From positions 1-23,438 of the IMG/VR virus record IMGVR_UViG_3300032284_003122: 23,438 nt of DNA. The stretch is one strand, 5' to 3'. The position numbers were made by a program, and so were the translations under genes. Positions 6,179 through 14,600 of the stretch are shown here, piece by piece (the stretch's first letter is position 1; each line of letters starts with the position of its first letter). The notes under the pieces were generated by a model, which did no database searches, had not been told where the DNA came from, and saw only the letters and a program-made list of their open reading frames with translations. The DNA comes from a virus.

Positions 6179-8319
6179 TATTTACCAAACCAATTAGTAC
6201 CCGTACCAAATCCATTATTATTAGCCTTAAATCGATTCATTTGCTGTTTTCTTATTTTTAAGACTTGACCATAGTCTAAACCTTCTACATAGTCCATATT
6301 TTTTAGTGTTTCTTGAACATAACTCATAAACTCCTTATCAACAAACTTACTTGACCACTCTTCAATCATCTCACTAAAGTCATGTCTACCAAACACAGTG
6401 GTAGCATTGACAATTGTCATTACGGTATCATCATGTCCAACGTCAGCGGCATATCTAGTATTACCTGCTGATGTAGTGTGTTTAACAAATGTTGTAATCT
6501 CTCTTATGTTTTCTTCATTGGTAATAACAAAACTCTTACTTTGCATCAAATCTTGATAATCTTTAACCATAAGATTTTTATTCTCACCCACTTTTAATCC
6601 GACCTTTTCTTCAGTAGCGTCTGCTCTGTGTTTATATCTAACAAATACCGAAGAACCATAATTATTATTACCATCAAATACATGTGGCAATTCAGCAAAT
6701 AAAGTGTTACCATAATTATTTAACTCAACAACCACCTTACAGTTATCCGGGTTTAAATATTCAAATACTATCATATAAAGTAACTCAGCCAACTGCTTGA
6801 CAGATATGTAATTATTTCTATAAATACCAATCTGTTCTAACCTAAAGAAATCAACTATTGACTTATAAGATGGTTTTTGAATTTCTATTAAATCTCTTGG
6901 TTTTTCAGATATCTTAAATATATTTATAATGGAGTAATCCTGACCAAGTCCTTCTGATATATCGACCGATATTACATATTTATAATCTTTTCTCATGATA
7001 GGTATAAAAACCTCATCATCTACCCATTTTAAATCGGCATAACTAAATTTTAGTCTTTTATCAAATTCCATTATAGGCTCATGAACATAATGCTTTTTAT
7101 TTCTTAATAACTCATCAATAATTGCTTCGTTTAATAATGACTTAGAAGCATTAATAAATCTTAAACCATATTCTTGGTTAAACGCATCTTCACCACCAAT
7201 GTCCTTAATGGCTTCTTCTTTCCAGGTTGTCATTTCTGATATTGCTAAAATAGGAACCTCGTGTCCTTTACTATCAATAAATGTCATTTTTCTAACATCT
7301 TCATCAGTACACTTATCATTATTATAAACATAAATGACATCTTTCATTGTATCTGTGATAAACTTCATCTCAACCTTAGTAGCAGAAGACCAAGCATCAC
7401 TAACAGTATTAAAAATGTCTTCTTTAGTGACACCATGTTCATACAATTTATGAGCATTTAACCTTATATAAGTAACGAAACGACCAGGTACTTGATACCA
7501 ATAAACCCTCATTGGTTTATAGTTATTTTTTAAAGGATCACCCTCAGGTCTTTCCGCATCTATCAATAATCTATGAAATAAATTCATACCATTTGGAGTA
7601 GATGTAATAATAATTTTTGAATTCTGAACGGCTGATACAGTTGGAAAAGCCGCGGTATAATAAGGCTCAATAATATTTGAAGGAATATGAGCAAACTCAT
7701 CTAAATAAAGTACGTCAATAGTAAAACCAATGGCTGGTGTCTTTGTTCTAGCAGATGTTTTAATTCTACAACCATTTTCAAATGTTAATGACTTTTGATT
7801 CCAAGTTTTAATACCTGGTTTTAAGAAGAAAGGTAATAATGAATAAATTGATTTAATCTTATCAACAATCTCTACTGCTGTATCACCTTTGTTGGCTACA
7901 ATCATTATATTCTTATCATTATTAAATAAAATTGTATGCAACATGAAAATAGATGATGAGATTGTTTTACCAACCTGACGAGATGCCATTAAAATATTAA
8001 ATCTGTTGTTTACAAAGTTATCTAGTATCTCTTCTTGATAATCTCTTAGTTTTATATTATTAATAGAACCATCTTCGGTTTTAACCTTACAATACTTTTC
8101 AGTAAAGTAATGAACATCTAAAGCACACCTAACATATTCTGATTGTTCATCAGCGGTCATTTTAAATGTAACACCGGCTCTTCTAAGTCCTACTTCAGAC
8201 TTTAACCAAGGATTTTGATATCTCTTAACAACAACACCGTCATTAATCTTATCTGTAGCATCATCTACCAATTTGGTTGTGAAAACCATTTGTCTTTCTT
8301 GTTGTGGAGCAAACGCCAT
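6178..8319 (-). CDS. terL: Terminase large subunit (gp17-like DNA packaging motor)
   Basis: The 713-residue protein has an N-terminal ATPase with Walker A S-R-Q-V-G-K-T at residues 113-119, Walker B V-L-Y-L-D-E at 203-208 and the coupling motif T-S-T-P-N-G at 239-244. The C-terminal RNase H-like nuclease has the acidic residues Asp453 (S-V-D-I-S-E-G), Glu532 (V-V-V-E-L-N-N) and Asp630/Asp631 (V-G-H-D-D-T). It pumps DNA into the prohead through the portal and cuts the concatemer. The chain is about 100 residues longer than T4 gp17; the extra length lies mainly between residues about 265 and 365, between the ATPase core and the linker. The gene is divergent from the probable small subunit, and the 50 bases between them hold promoter boxes for both. 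Confidence 0.96.
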   Translation of the reverse strand: MAFAPQQERQMVFTTKLVDDATDKINDGVVVKRYQNPWLKSEVGLRRAGVTFKMTADEQSEYVRCALDVHYFTEKYCKVKTEDGSINNIKLRDYQEEILDNFVNNRFNILMASRQVGKTISSSIFMLHTILFNNDKNIMIVANKGDTAVEIVDKIKSIYSLLPFFLKPGIKTWNQKSLTFENGCRIKTSARTKTPAIGFTIDVLYLDEFAHIPSNIIEPYYTAAFPTVSAVQNSKIIITSTPNGMNLFHRLLIDAERPEGDPLKNNYKPMRVYWYQVPGRFVTYIRLNAHKLYEHGVTKEDIFNTVSDAWSSATKVEMKFITDTMKDVIYVYNNDKCTDEDVRKMTFIDSKGHEVPILAISEMTTWKEEAIKDIGGEDAFNQEYGLRFINASKSLLNEAIIDELLRNKKHYVHEPIMEFDKRLKFSYADLKWVDDEVFIPIMRKDYKYVISVDISEGLGQDYSIINIFKISEKPRDLIEIQKPSYKSIVDFFRLEQIGIYRNNYISVKQLAELLYMIVFEYLNPDNCKVVVELNNYGNTLFAELPHVFDGNNNYGSSVFVRYKHRADATEEKVGLKVGENKNLMVKDYQDLMQSKSFVITNEENIREITTFVKHTTSAGNTRYAADVGHDDTVMTIVNATTVFGRHDFSEMIEEWSSKFVDKEFMSYVQETLKNMDYVEGLDYGQVLKIRKQQMNRFKANNNGFGTGTNWFGK

Positions 8320-8341
8320 ATTTTAGGAAAAGATATTTTTT

Positions 8342-8351
8342 AATATATATT
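8342..8351. promoter_or_regulatory. Divergent AATATATATT box between terL and the probable small subunit
   Basis: The near-symmetrical box reads AATATATA on both strands. It lies 20 bases upstream of the plus-strand ATG at 8370 and 24 bases upstream of the minus-strand ATG at 8319, so it may drive both genes. Confidence 0.45.
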
Positions 8352-8369
8352 GTAAAAAACCGCCTTCTT

Positions 8370-9005
8370 ATGTCAAAAACAGAGAATGAAAGAAATAGAA
8401 TCAAAGACGAATTCGATGAAATCCAATCAGAGAGTGGTGAATTTGATATTAGTAAACACCTTGCCAGACCTGAAGATTTACCAGATTTAGGTGAGATAGA
8501 AATATATGATTACGACTCAGATATGACAGTTGCAACACAACAGTCTATGGACGTATTAGAATCACTTATTGATTTATATTTAAGTGATGTACCTCAATTA
8601 AAAGAACACCCTTATATTAGAAATAAAATGAAAGAAGATGCTAAAGTATATGCTGAGACTATCTTCTTACAAAAAATGACAAGAAAGAACTTCTTATCAC
8701 AATTAAGACAAGTTGATAATGGTGATAACTCTGCTAGAATGCACGAGGTTGTCAATCAAACAATTGGTCAAATTAGAGAAAATTCTAAATTCTCATCTAC
8801 ACAAAGAACCGAACTTGAAAAGTTTTATAAAGGATTGAGAAAAGACTTAGGTCTTAACGAAATTGAAAATCCAGATGTTATTAAAGCTCAAAATGCAGCA
8901 TCAGAAGAAGCAGCAAGTGAAGACGCATCAGGTGCTATTATGGATAATAGAAAGTTGAATGATTTGATTAAGAATGCTATGATAAATAAAGATAAGGATA
9001 AATAA
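8370..9005 (+). CDS. Probable terminase small subunit (gp16-like)
   Basis: The start at 8370 is preferred over an in-frame ATG at 8304. The earlier start lies inside the beginning of terL and upstream of the shared promoter box, and the extra residues are poor in acidic character. The 211-residue product has an acidic N-terminal region. A helical central part (about residues 45-160) contains S-L-I-D-L-Y-L-S-D-V, V-D-N-G-D-N-S-A-R-M and V-V-N-Q-T-I-G-Q-I segments, followed by a coiled-coil-like part and an Ala/Glu/Asp-rich C terminus. T4-like small terminases are similar all-helical ring-forming proteins encoded next to the large subunit. Position, helical layout and acidic tails support the call, but no diagnostic motif exists. 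Confidence 0.55.
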   Translation: MSKTENERNRIKDEFDEIQSESGEFDISKHLARPEDLPDLGEIEIYDYDSDMTVATQQSMDVLESLIDLYLSDVPQLKEHPYIRNKMKEDAKVYAETIFLQKMTRKNFLSQLRQVDNGDNSARMHEVVNQTIGQIRENSKFSSTQRTELEKFYKGLRKDLGLNEIENPDVIKAQNAASEEAASEDASGAIMDNRKLNDLIKNAMINKDKDK

Positions 9006-9851
9006 TTATCTCCACTTAAAACTTTCAAATACAGTTATTAAATTACTAAATTGAATATCAACTTTTGTGATTATAAATCTATTTACTTTATTACCAGTTG
9101 CATAATTAACATATAGTGTATGTTCTTTAGATTTTAATTCTTCTTTAATATTGTCTTTTAGATCTGATTCAGTATTTGATAATAAAACTGTTAATAATTT
9201 GTTAGAATCTTTTGCTAATTTTATAGCACTATCTTCATCATCATAATAGAATAACTCATCATATTGTTCTAATTTCTCATCAGTGAATTTTTCACCATCT
9301 GTTTTTAGACCAATAATATGTTGTAATAATAATCTTACTTTTTTATGTGATATATCGTCAGAGTTTCTATTATAAAAAGTTTCAGAAATATAGTAAAACT
9401 TCTTTATAACCAATCCATTCTCTTTTAATTTATCTTCTATCTTAGAAATCATTAACTCATAATTTCTTTTATTATTTCTAGAACAAATAACGTAAATATC
9501 ATCGTTGGTATTTTTTAAATGTAAAATGTTATCTAAATTAATAGTATATTCTAAATTTTCTATTAATTCTTTATTCATGAATTCTTGCATAGAAAAAGCA
9601 AGATTTGAAATATCAGCTTTATAGTTTTTTGCTTTTATCTTCAATGTTTCAAACATTTCTGTTGGAATCCAGTAAATATGACCACCAAAATTAATTGAGT
9701 TTCCTTGGCTTTTATAAATACCTCTTTTAATCAAATTAAAATCTGATTCAGATATTTTCATAATAGGAATATTAGGTTTTGTTTTATCAACAATCCAAAC
9801 AGAACTATTAGTAGTCAATATTACATCTAAGTCAAAAAAATGTGATTTCAT
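9006..9851 (-). CDS. HAD-like protein of unknown function
   Basis: The 281-residue protein begins with a strand and F-F-D-L-D (Asp7, Asp9), like HAD motif I, though the usual Thr after it is replaced (D-V-I-L-T). A segment Y-V-I-C-S-R-N-N follows like motif II with Ser, H-K-K-V-R could give the motif III lysine, and F-Y-Y-D-D-E-D near residue 205 fits motif IV. The cap region after residue 30 is unusual and carries a G-G-H-I-Y-W segment. The complete motif set suggests an active or recently active phosphatase, substrate unknown. Its start overlaps the stop of the upstream zinc-binding gene by one base, and its stop directly abuts the stop of the small terminase gene with no terminator between. 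Confidence 0.6.
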   Translation of the reverse strand: MKSHFFDLDVILTTNSSVWIVDKTKPNIPIMKISESDFNLIKRGIYKSQGNSINFGGHIYWIPTEMFETLKIKAKNYKADISNLAFSMQEFMNKELIENLEYTINLDNILHLKNTNDDIYVICSRNNKRNYELMISKIEDKLKENGLVIKKFYYISETFYNRNSDDISHKKVRLLLQHIIGLKTDGEKFTDEKLEQYDELFYYDDEDSAIKLAKDSNKLLTVLLSNTESDLKDNIKEELKSKEHTLYVNYATGNKVNRFIITKVDIQFSNLITVFESFKWR

Positions 9852-10132
9852 TATAATTTATAATTTGTTACTTTATATCTAAATTCATGTGGAGTACCAT
9901 CAAATCTTGGACCCTCATATTCTTTATCTTTCCATTCAACACCACCACTTAGTTCAGTAGCAAAGCTTCTACACTTTGGACACTCACTTGGTGCAATTTT
10001 TTGAACTTCCCCCAAAACATTATCTATCTTAGATATTCTATGGTCTTTTTTAACTTCCACCATATCATCTTCTGTGTAATAGAAATGTGCTTTACACCAG
10101 GGGTTGCTACAAACCTTTTTCATTTTTTCCAT
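9851..10132 (-). CDS. Small zinc-ribbon-like protein
   Basis: The 93-residue protein has C-S-N-P-W-C (Cys8, Cys13) and, later, E-C-P-K-C (Cys pair near residues 51-54), which can form one four-cysteine zinc site. The C-terminal part is aromatic and Gly-rich (G-P-R-F-D-G-T-P-H-E-F). An AATATATA box ends only four bases upstream of the ATG at 10132, so the second methionine (10123) is a possible true start. It is translationally coupled to the HAD-like gene by a TAATG overlap. No specific function is recognised. Confidence 0.65.
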   Translation of the reverse strand: MEKMKKVCSNPWCKAHFYYTEDDMVEVKKDHRISKIDNVLGEVQKIAPSECPKCRSFATELSGGVEWKDKEYEGPRFDGTPHEFRYKVTNYKL

Positions 10133-10136
10133 AATG

Positions 10137-10144
10137 TATATATT
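10137..10144 (-). promoter_or_regulatory. AATATATA box, close to the start codon
   Basis: The box matches the recurring motif but lies four bases from the ATG at 10132 (13 from the alternative ATG at 10123). This suggests a downstream start or a very short leader. Confidence 0.3.
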
Positions 10145-10151
10145 AAATAAA

Positions 10152-10177
10152 AAATCCCGTCATTTCTAACGGGATTT
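10152..10177 (-). terminator. Hairpin terminator
   Basis: Arms AAATCCCGT (10152-10160) and ACGGGATTT (10169-10177) close an eight-base loop, with an A-rich flank on the plus strand that gives a T-run on the minus strand. It follows the stop of the minus-strand gene at 10194-10667. Confidence 0.8.
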
Positions 10178-10193
10178 CTTAAATATATTATTT

Positions 10194-10667
10194 TTAGTTT
10201 CTTACCATGCTTTTGCCTATTGCGAAGTTATATAATGTTGGTAAATTTAAGTATTTCATAAAGCAATTTCTTATATCTAATAACGTTTTTGACTTTTTAA
10301 CTATGTTTATTATTAAAAACCCAAATTCTTCTTGAAATTCTAAATAACAATCACACCAAGGTCTATTATAATGATCTAGTGAGTCCCATTCTTTGTGTCC
10401 ACCAGATAACCAATATATTGCTTTTTCGGGGGTTATATCTTCATAAATCATTTTTTTATCTATTGCCGTATTCCAAATCGGATCATTCCAGTCAGCCTTT
10501 CTCATTAATATTGACACCGCCTCTGCTAAATCTGATGTCATTTCTGGACCAATCTCAAAGAAGTACTCAGTTCCTTCTTTTGTTACTCTTAATTCTCTCT
10601 GATTCAAAATTTCATTAGCTTCTTGTTTCTTTTCTTTAGTTTCAAGAGCAATTCTTTTTCTCTTCAT
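10194..10667 (-). CDS. Conserved-looking protein of unknown function
   Basis: The 157-residue protein has a very basic N terminus (K-R-K-R-I) and a helical first part. A Trp-rich middle follows with A-D-W-N-D-P-I-W-N, Y-W-L-S-G-G-H-K-E-W-D and R-P-W-C-D-C-Y, and the C-terminal part is hydrophobic and helical. No family was recognised. It lies 17 bases after the W/G-repeat gene on the same strand and lacks its own promoter box, so the two probably share a transcript that ends at the terminator downstream. Confidence 0.6.
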   Translation of the reverse strand: MKRKRIALETKEKKQEANEILNQRELRVTKEGTEYFFEIGPEMTSDLAEAVSILMRKADWNDPIWNTAIDKKMIYEDITPEKAIYWLSGGHKEWDSLDHYNRPWCDCYLEFQEEFGFLIINIVKKSKTLLDIRNCFMKYLNLPTLYNFAIGKSMVRN

Positions 10668-10684
10668 GGTAATTTAGTTTTTTT

Positions 10685-10978
10685 TTATATCTTTGTAAGA
10701 TTAATGCCGCTTTGCCATTTACCGCCAAAATTGCCGTTTTCCCATATACCGTTTTCCCAGTTTCCATAAAAGCTACCGTCTTTAAAAATACCATAGTACC
10801 AGTCTCCATTATAGAAACTACCTTTTTTCCATATAAGTGTGTTGTTTTTTATTTCTAACTGAGCATTCTCAATCTCTGAGTCAATAAGCCAGTAGAATTT
10901 TTCTTTAAGAAGAATATCGTGTATTTCATTTGTACTTGTGTAAGTTTTACCACGATAATTTAACTCTGTATATCTCAT
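10685..10978 (-). CDS. Small protein with W/G/N repeat (MORN-like)
   Basis: Residues about 50-92 of 97 consist of short units of the form [GN]-x-[FW]-x-x-G (F-Y-N-G-D-W, F-K-D-G-S-F-Y-G-N-W, W-E-N-G-N-F-G-G-K-W), a pattern like MORN or related beta-hairpin repeats. The N-terminal half is a short alpha/beta part with L-N-Y-R-G-K-T-Y. Similar repeats occur in small phage proteins, but no role can be assigned. It leads a two-gene unit and has an AATATATA box 24 bases upstream. Confidence 0.65.
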   Translation of the reverse strand: MRYTELNYRGKTYTSTNEIHDILLKEKFYWLIDSEIENAQLEIKNNTLIWKKGSFYNGDWYYGIFKDGSFYGNWENGIWENGNFGGKWQSGINLTKI

Positions 10979-11002
10979 AATAAAATATGAATTTGTATGA
11001 CT

Positions 11003-11010
11003 TATATATT
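11003..11010 (-). promoter_or_regulatory. AATATATA promoter-like box
   Basis: It lies 24 bases upstream of the minus-strand ATG at 10978. The rest of the gap to 11144 holds A-rich sequence and the terminator at 11091-11119; nothing else is evident. Confidence 0.4.
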
Positions 11011-11090
11011 CTATTTTTTTATTATTAAAAAGACAATCGTGGAATTTACAAAAATTTCAAAGGTGGATAAAAAAAATATATTTTAAAATA

Positions 11091-11119
11091 AAAAAAACCA
11101 GACATATGCCTGGTTTTTT
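11091..11119 (-). terminator. Hairpin terminator after the 164-residue gene
   Basis: Outer arms AAAAAACCAG and CTGGTTTTTT flank an inner CATATG palindrome with one A/C mismatch. It lies downstream of the minus-strand gene that stops at 11145. Confidence 0.75.
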
Positions 11120-11144
11120 AAGAAGTGGAAAAAAATGATTTTTT

Positions 11145-11612
11145 TTATTTATTAAGGCTGTTCAAAAACTCTAATTCTCTCTTGGTCAAAGATGCCATAC
11201 CAGTAGCAGAAATCTTATCAAGAATAGTATCCACGTCTAAATCTAAATCACCAATCAAATCTTCAATAAAGACGTTACCAACTTCATTAGTTTTAACAAC
11301 TTTAGATTTTTTAGTTTGAGGTGGAGTTTTTGGAACTTCAATGGCTTTTATATCTCTAACAACATCATATCCAACACTAAAAGGCTCAAAAGAATAAGAA
11401 GATACACCACAAGTAGCAAATACCATAGTTGTAACACCAGTATTGATAAACCAGATATTGTCATACTTATCACTTAAATCAACCAAAAAATCAGAGTTAA
11501 TTGATAGAAATTCAGCAATAAATTTAAGTCTTGTGTTAGAAAACTTTTTACCGTGTTTGTTTCTCAATTCTAAGTGAACAATTTTGTTGATGTCAATATT
11601 CATAGATTTCAT
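11145..11612 (-). CDS. Protein with C-terminal tail like Bacteroidota rhomboid-associated DUF6576
   Basis: The frame is open from an ATG at 11639 (164 residues). A Bacteroidota-type -7 box (11637-11644) overlaps that ATG, which makes the later ATG at 11612 (155 residues) or 11603 more likely. The N-terminal part is an alpha/beta domain with V-H-L-E-L-R-N and W-F-I-N-T-G-V-T-T-M-V-F-A-T. A basic Pro/Lys/Thr linker follows, and the last 28 residues read D-T-I-L-D-K-I-S-A-T-G-M, then S-L-T-K-R-E-L-E-F-L. That ending matches the I-L-D-K-I-S-x-x-G-x-x-S-L-T-x-x-E tail common on Bacteroidota rhomboid-like and other proteins. The tail's role is unknown to me; its presence supports a Bacteroidota host. 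Confidence 0.65.
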   Translation of the reverse strand: MKSMNIDINKIVHLELRNKHGKKFSNTRLKFIAEFLSINSDFLVDLSDKYDNIWFINTGVTTMVFATCGVSSYSFEPFSVGYDVVRDIKAIEVPKTPPQTKKSKVVKTNEVGNVFIEDLIGDLDLDVDTILDKISATGMASLTKRELEFLNSLNK

Positions 11613-11636
11613 TGTTGTAGTGGTTAATTTGTTATA

Positions 11637-11644
11637 CAAATATA
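11637..11644 (-). promoter_or_regulatory. Bacteroidota-type -7 box (TATATTTG)
   Basis: The minus strand reads TATATTTG, matching TAnnTTTG, with a TTG about 20 bases further upstream (11665-11667) at -33 spacing. It is the best host-type promoter in the window and would start transcription near 11630. It suggests this gene is read by the unmodified host RNA polymerase, perhaps early. Confidence 0.5.
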
Positions 11645-11686
11645 AGCATTATTATCTAATTTACCAATTTTAAGTAAATAGTTTTT

Positions 11687-11694
11687 AATATATA
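11687..11694 (+). promoter_or_regulatory. AATATATA promoter-like box
   Basis: It lies 23 bases upstream of the ATG at 11718 but only two bases from an in-frame TTG at 11697. This decides the start of the large gene in favour of 11718. Confidence 0.45.
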
Positions 11695-11717
11695 AGTTGA
11701 AAAAATTACATAAATTT

Positions 11718-14600
11718 ATGAAGTATCTTAGTAATAGAGATGAATTCCTTAAAAGAAGTATAATCAAGATCGATGAACATATATCTATAAAAGATGATTC
11801 AATCAATGAAGAAATTGAATCCGGTCCATTTGCCAATGATATACCTTGGAATGACTCATTACTTGGTAGATTGATAAACTCTGCCATCAGAAAAGCAAAA
11901 ATAGGTGCAAATCTAGTTAGAATAAAGCAAGTTGGTAAAAGATTGCAAGAAGCTTTTGATGATTTATTAAGTAGATCATACGCATCTGGCTTATCAAAAG
12001 AAGATAAAGCTAGATATAATAAAGTTTCACTATATGCTTTTTTAGAAGAGTTAAAGAATTCAGTTGAGGAACTTGAAGGTAAAAGTGATGATGAGACACT
12101 TAAAGAAATAGAAGGGTTAAAAAATCTAACCGATACCGCTATCAAAGAAATTACAGACTTTGAAAATAAAACACCAGCGGATGAATTAACAATTGATAAG
12201 AGTGATTTAGATAAATTAATAAAAGAATTAAAAAAGTTTAGAGAATTCTTAAATGAGTTTAAAAAAGGAGAAGAAGAAAAGCCTGTAGAAACAGAAGGTG
12301 AAGAAAAAAGTGAAGAAAAGCCAGAGGTATCAAGTGAAACATCTGAATTATTTTACAAAACATCAGTTACTTTACTAAAATCTGTTATTTCTTTATGCGA
12401 TGTTGTAAAAGATGGTAAAATAACTTATCCAAAATCAACAACTCAGGCTAAACCAAATGAAAAAGAAACAACTAAAGTTGATACAAAAGAACCTGTAAAA
12501 GCAGAGGTAACAACTGAAAGATTTTTTTATGAAAATGAGTCTCTTCCAATATTTGAGTCAGAGTTAGCATCAAATGAAACTAAAGCTATTAATGCTTGGA
12601 AAAAAGTTGAAAGTGCTTACACTAAGTCAGGTATTTCTAATATGGTTACTAGAATTCAAGATCTTATTAAGAACTCTGAATCTGGTGAGAATGCAGAACT
12701 ATATAAAAAAACTATAAGTAAAATAGGATACCAAGTAGTTATGAATGAGCAAACTATTGGTAAGAACCTATTAAGCCATGATGATCTTGTTAAAGAAGAA
12801 TTAAATCCAGATTCTGATAATGACATACCTAAGGCTATTTCATTATTTGGTAATGTTATTTTAGCATTCAAAGGTGATATGGGCTTATCAGCTCAACTAA
12901 CAGAAGCTAATCAACCTATTAAAGATTTTATTAGTTCATATGATAAATTAAAAGAACTATTACCAAAGTTAAAATCGTCTCAAGAAACTAAAGATTCCAA
13001 TACTGAATCAGAGGTTAAAACAGAAGATGATATTGAATTAGGTAAGCATTATAAATACACCAATAAAAAAGGCGAGACTAAAGATGTTATTGCAGTAGAT
13101 AAGGATAAAGTTGTTTATCCAGGTGATGATAAAAAATATCTAACATCTGATGATAAAAAAGGAAAAGAATTAGCTAATAAAGACGTTTTATCAGTAGCAA
13201 CTGACAAATCAATTGGAACATTTGCTGTTAGACCCAATCAATTAAAAAAAGAATCTAAATCAATATTTAGATATTTTGACTTTATAAATGAAGCTGACGA
13301 GGATGTAGATTCTAAAGAGGAAAAAATAACAACCGATAAAACTGAAGAGGTTTCAGAACCAACTCAAATGATCATGTCTCAAAAGATAAAAGATTATTGG
13401 GATAAAAATGTAGATATCAAAAGCTTTGTAATGACAAAGAGTGAAATGGAAAAAGCTCGTATAGCATTTGACAAGGCTAGTAAAAGCGATTCTATTGTGA
13501 TACAAGGAATGGATCCTATTATTGAAATAGTTAAAGTTTTTAATAGAGCATATAAATTACATACAACTCAAGTTATACCAACAGGCAGAAAAGGAGGAAT
13601 GGTATCTAATAAAACATTTAGAGAGTACACAACATTTGGCGGTGGGTCACCAGACAGCGCAGGTTCTACTGGTGGGCCATATAGAAATAATGCGATTTTT
13701 GACCAATGGGAAGATGCGGTTCTTAATATTAAAAAAGATACAAAATATCAAAAAATATTTAGACAAGAGACTACACTAAAAACCGAAGAAGGTAACATAA
13801 TAAAAGATGCGGGTAAGAACCTTTTAAGATTCATGAATGATATGATTGATGGTGATACCTTATACAAAACTGATAAATCCGGGAAAGGCAAACAAGCCGA
13901 ATTTATTGAAAAATACTTTGGTACATCCGTAGATAACGAAAAGTTGGCTATCGGTGGAGAAAAAGAAATGAATGAAAATGGTAAAATTGCAGATTCTATA
14001 AAGGTTAGAAACTTAAATTTTACAGAAAAACCATTAAAGTTTGATAACTACGAACAATTAAAAGGTACTTTCTTTGCAACAAGTACAAATGACAATAAAG
14101 TATTATATTTCTACATACAAGACTTGCAAAATGGTGAGTTATACATCTCATATTGTAGAAGTATGTACTTTTTTGACAAATACATAACAGAATCGGGAAA
14201 TTCTATTAAGTTAGAAGGTGGTAATCTACCATTTGGTTTAAATAAAAATCAAAAAAATAAAGATGGTAAGGAATTTATAATATCAGCTTTTAGAATAAAA
14301 CCAGAATCTCTTATTGATAAAGATGGTAAGTTTAAGTTAAGTGGTAAATATTCAATTAAAGCCATAACTAAGTTTGATGAGGGTAAAAATAAAGCAGCAT
14401 CTTCAAAATTATCAGAAGAGGCTGAAATTGATATTAAGTCAATATTTACTTTACAGGAAAAATTAAAAGATAAAGAGGGTAAAGATATAGTTAGGAGATT
14501 TGTATTAACAAATGCCTCAAATTCAATAACAAAAAATGGCGGCTTTGTAAATATTGCAGCATCAAACGATGCTAACAAAACATCAATAGTTAAAAAATAA
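11718..14600 (+). CDS. Large charged head-protein candidate with internal protease-like sites (possible polyprotein)
   Basis: The 960-residue product is rich in Lys, Glu and Asp, with long helical and coiled-coil parts and Lys/Glu linkers near residues 175-210, 235-265 and 410-440. No domain was recognised. Three sites look like prohead protease cuts ([LI]-x-E): S-I-N-E-E-I-E-S near residues 28-35, L-P-I-F-E-S-E near 276-282 and Y-F-D-F-I-N-E-A-D near 519-526. The last is preceded by S-I-F-R, so that together it mirrors the N terminus of the next gene's product (L-K-T-Y-K-L-F-I-E-E-A-D). Cutting there would give pieces of about 30, 250, 245 and 435 residues. It is coupled to the next gene by TAATG. 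A role as internal or core head protein is inferred; a tail or baseplate protein is also possible. Confidence 0.65.
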   Translation: MKYLSNRDEFLKRSIIKIDEHISIKDDSINEEIESGPFANDIPWNDSLLGRLINSAIRKAKIGANLVRIKQVGKRLQEAFDDLLSRSYASGLSKEDKARYNKVSLYAFLEELKNSVEELEGKSDDETLKEIEGLKNLTDTAIKEITDFENKTPADELTIDKSDLDKLIKELKKFREFLNEFKKGEEEKPVETEGEEKSEEKPEVSSETSELFYKTSVTLLKSVISLCDVVKDGKITYPKSTTQAKPNEKETTKVDTKEPVKAEVTTERFFYENESLPIFESELASNETKAINAWKKVESAYTKSGISNMVTRIQDLIKNSESGENAELYKKTISKIGYQVVMNEQTIGKNLLSHDDLVKEELNPDSDNDIPKAISLFGNVILAFKGDMGLSAQLTEANQPIKDFISSYDKLKELLPKLKSSQETKDSNTESEVKTEDDIELGKHYKYTNKKGETKDVIAVDKDKVVYPGDDKKYLTSDDKKGKELANKDVLSVATDKSIGTFAVRPNQLKKESKSIFRYFDFINEADEDVDSKEEKITTDKTEEVSEPTQMIMSQKIKDYWDKNVDIKSFVMTKSEMEKARIAFDKASKSDSIVIQGMDPIIEIVKVFNRAYKLHTTQVIPTGRKGGMVSNKTFREYTTFGGGSPDSAGSTGGPYRNNAIFDQWEDAVLNIKKDTKYQKIFRQETTLKTEEGNIIKDAGKNLLRFMNDMIDGDTLYKTDKSGKGKQAEFIEKYFGTSVDNEKLAIGGEKEMNENGKIADSIKVRNLNFTEKPLKFDNYEQLKGTFFATSTNDNKVLYFYIQDLQNGELYISYCRSMYFFDKYITESGNSIKLEGGNLPFGLNKNQKNKDGKEFIISAFRIKPESLIDKDGKFKLSGKYSIKAITKFDEGKNKAASSKLSEEAEIDIKSIFTLQEKLKDKEGKDIVRRFVLTNASNSITKNGGFVNIAASNDANKTSIVKK

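Noticed and set aside
8304-8369. Upstream in-frame ATG for the small terminase gene
   Set aside because: It lies within the start of terL and upstream of the shared promoter box; 8370 is the better start.
9006-9041. C-terminal F-E-S-F-K-W-R of the HAD-like protein as another head-targeting element
   Set aside because: The element is N-terminal in all other cases; a C-terminal resemblance of four residues is likely chance.
11697-11717. TTG start for the 960-residue protein (would add M-K-K-L-H-K-F)
   Set aside because: It lies two bases after the AATATATA box, leaving no leader. The extra residues do resemble the head-targeting-like element slightly, so the rejection is not absolute.
11624-12145. 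Minus-strand ORF of 173 codons
   Set aside because: It is antisense to the 960-residue gene, Ser/Leu-rich, with no promoter and no domain; a typical shadow of a charged coding region.
14249-14578. Minus-strand ORF of 109 codons
   Set aside because: Antisense to the same large gene, hydrophobic and Ser/Leu-rich as expected for a shadow.
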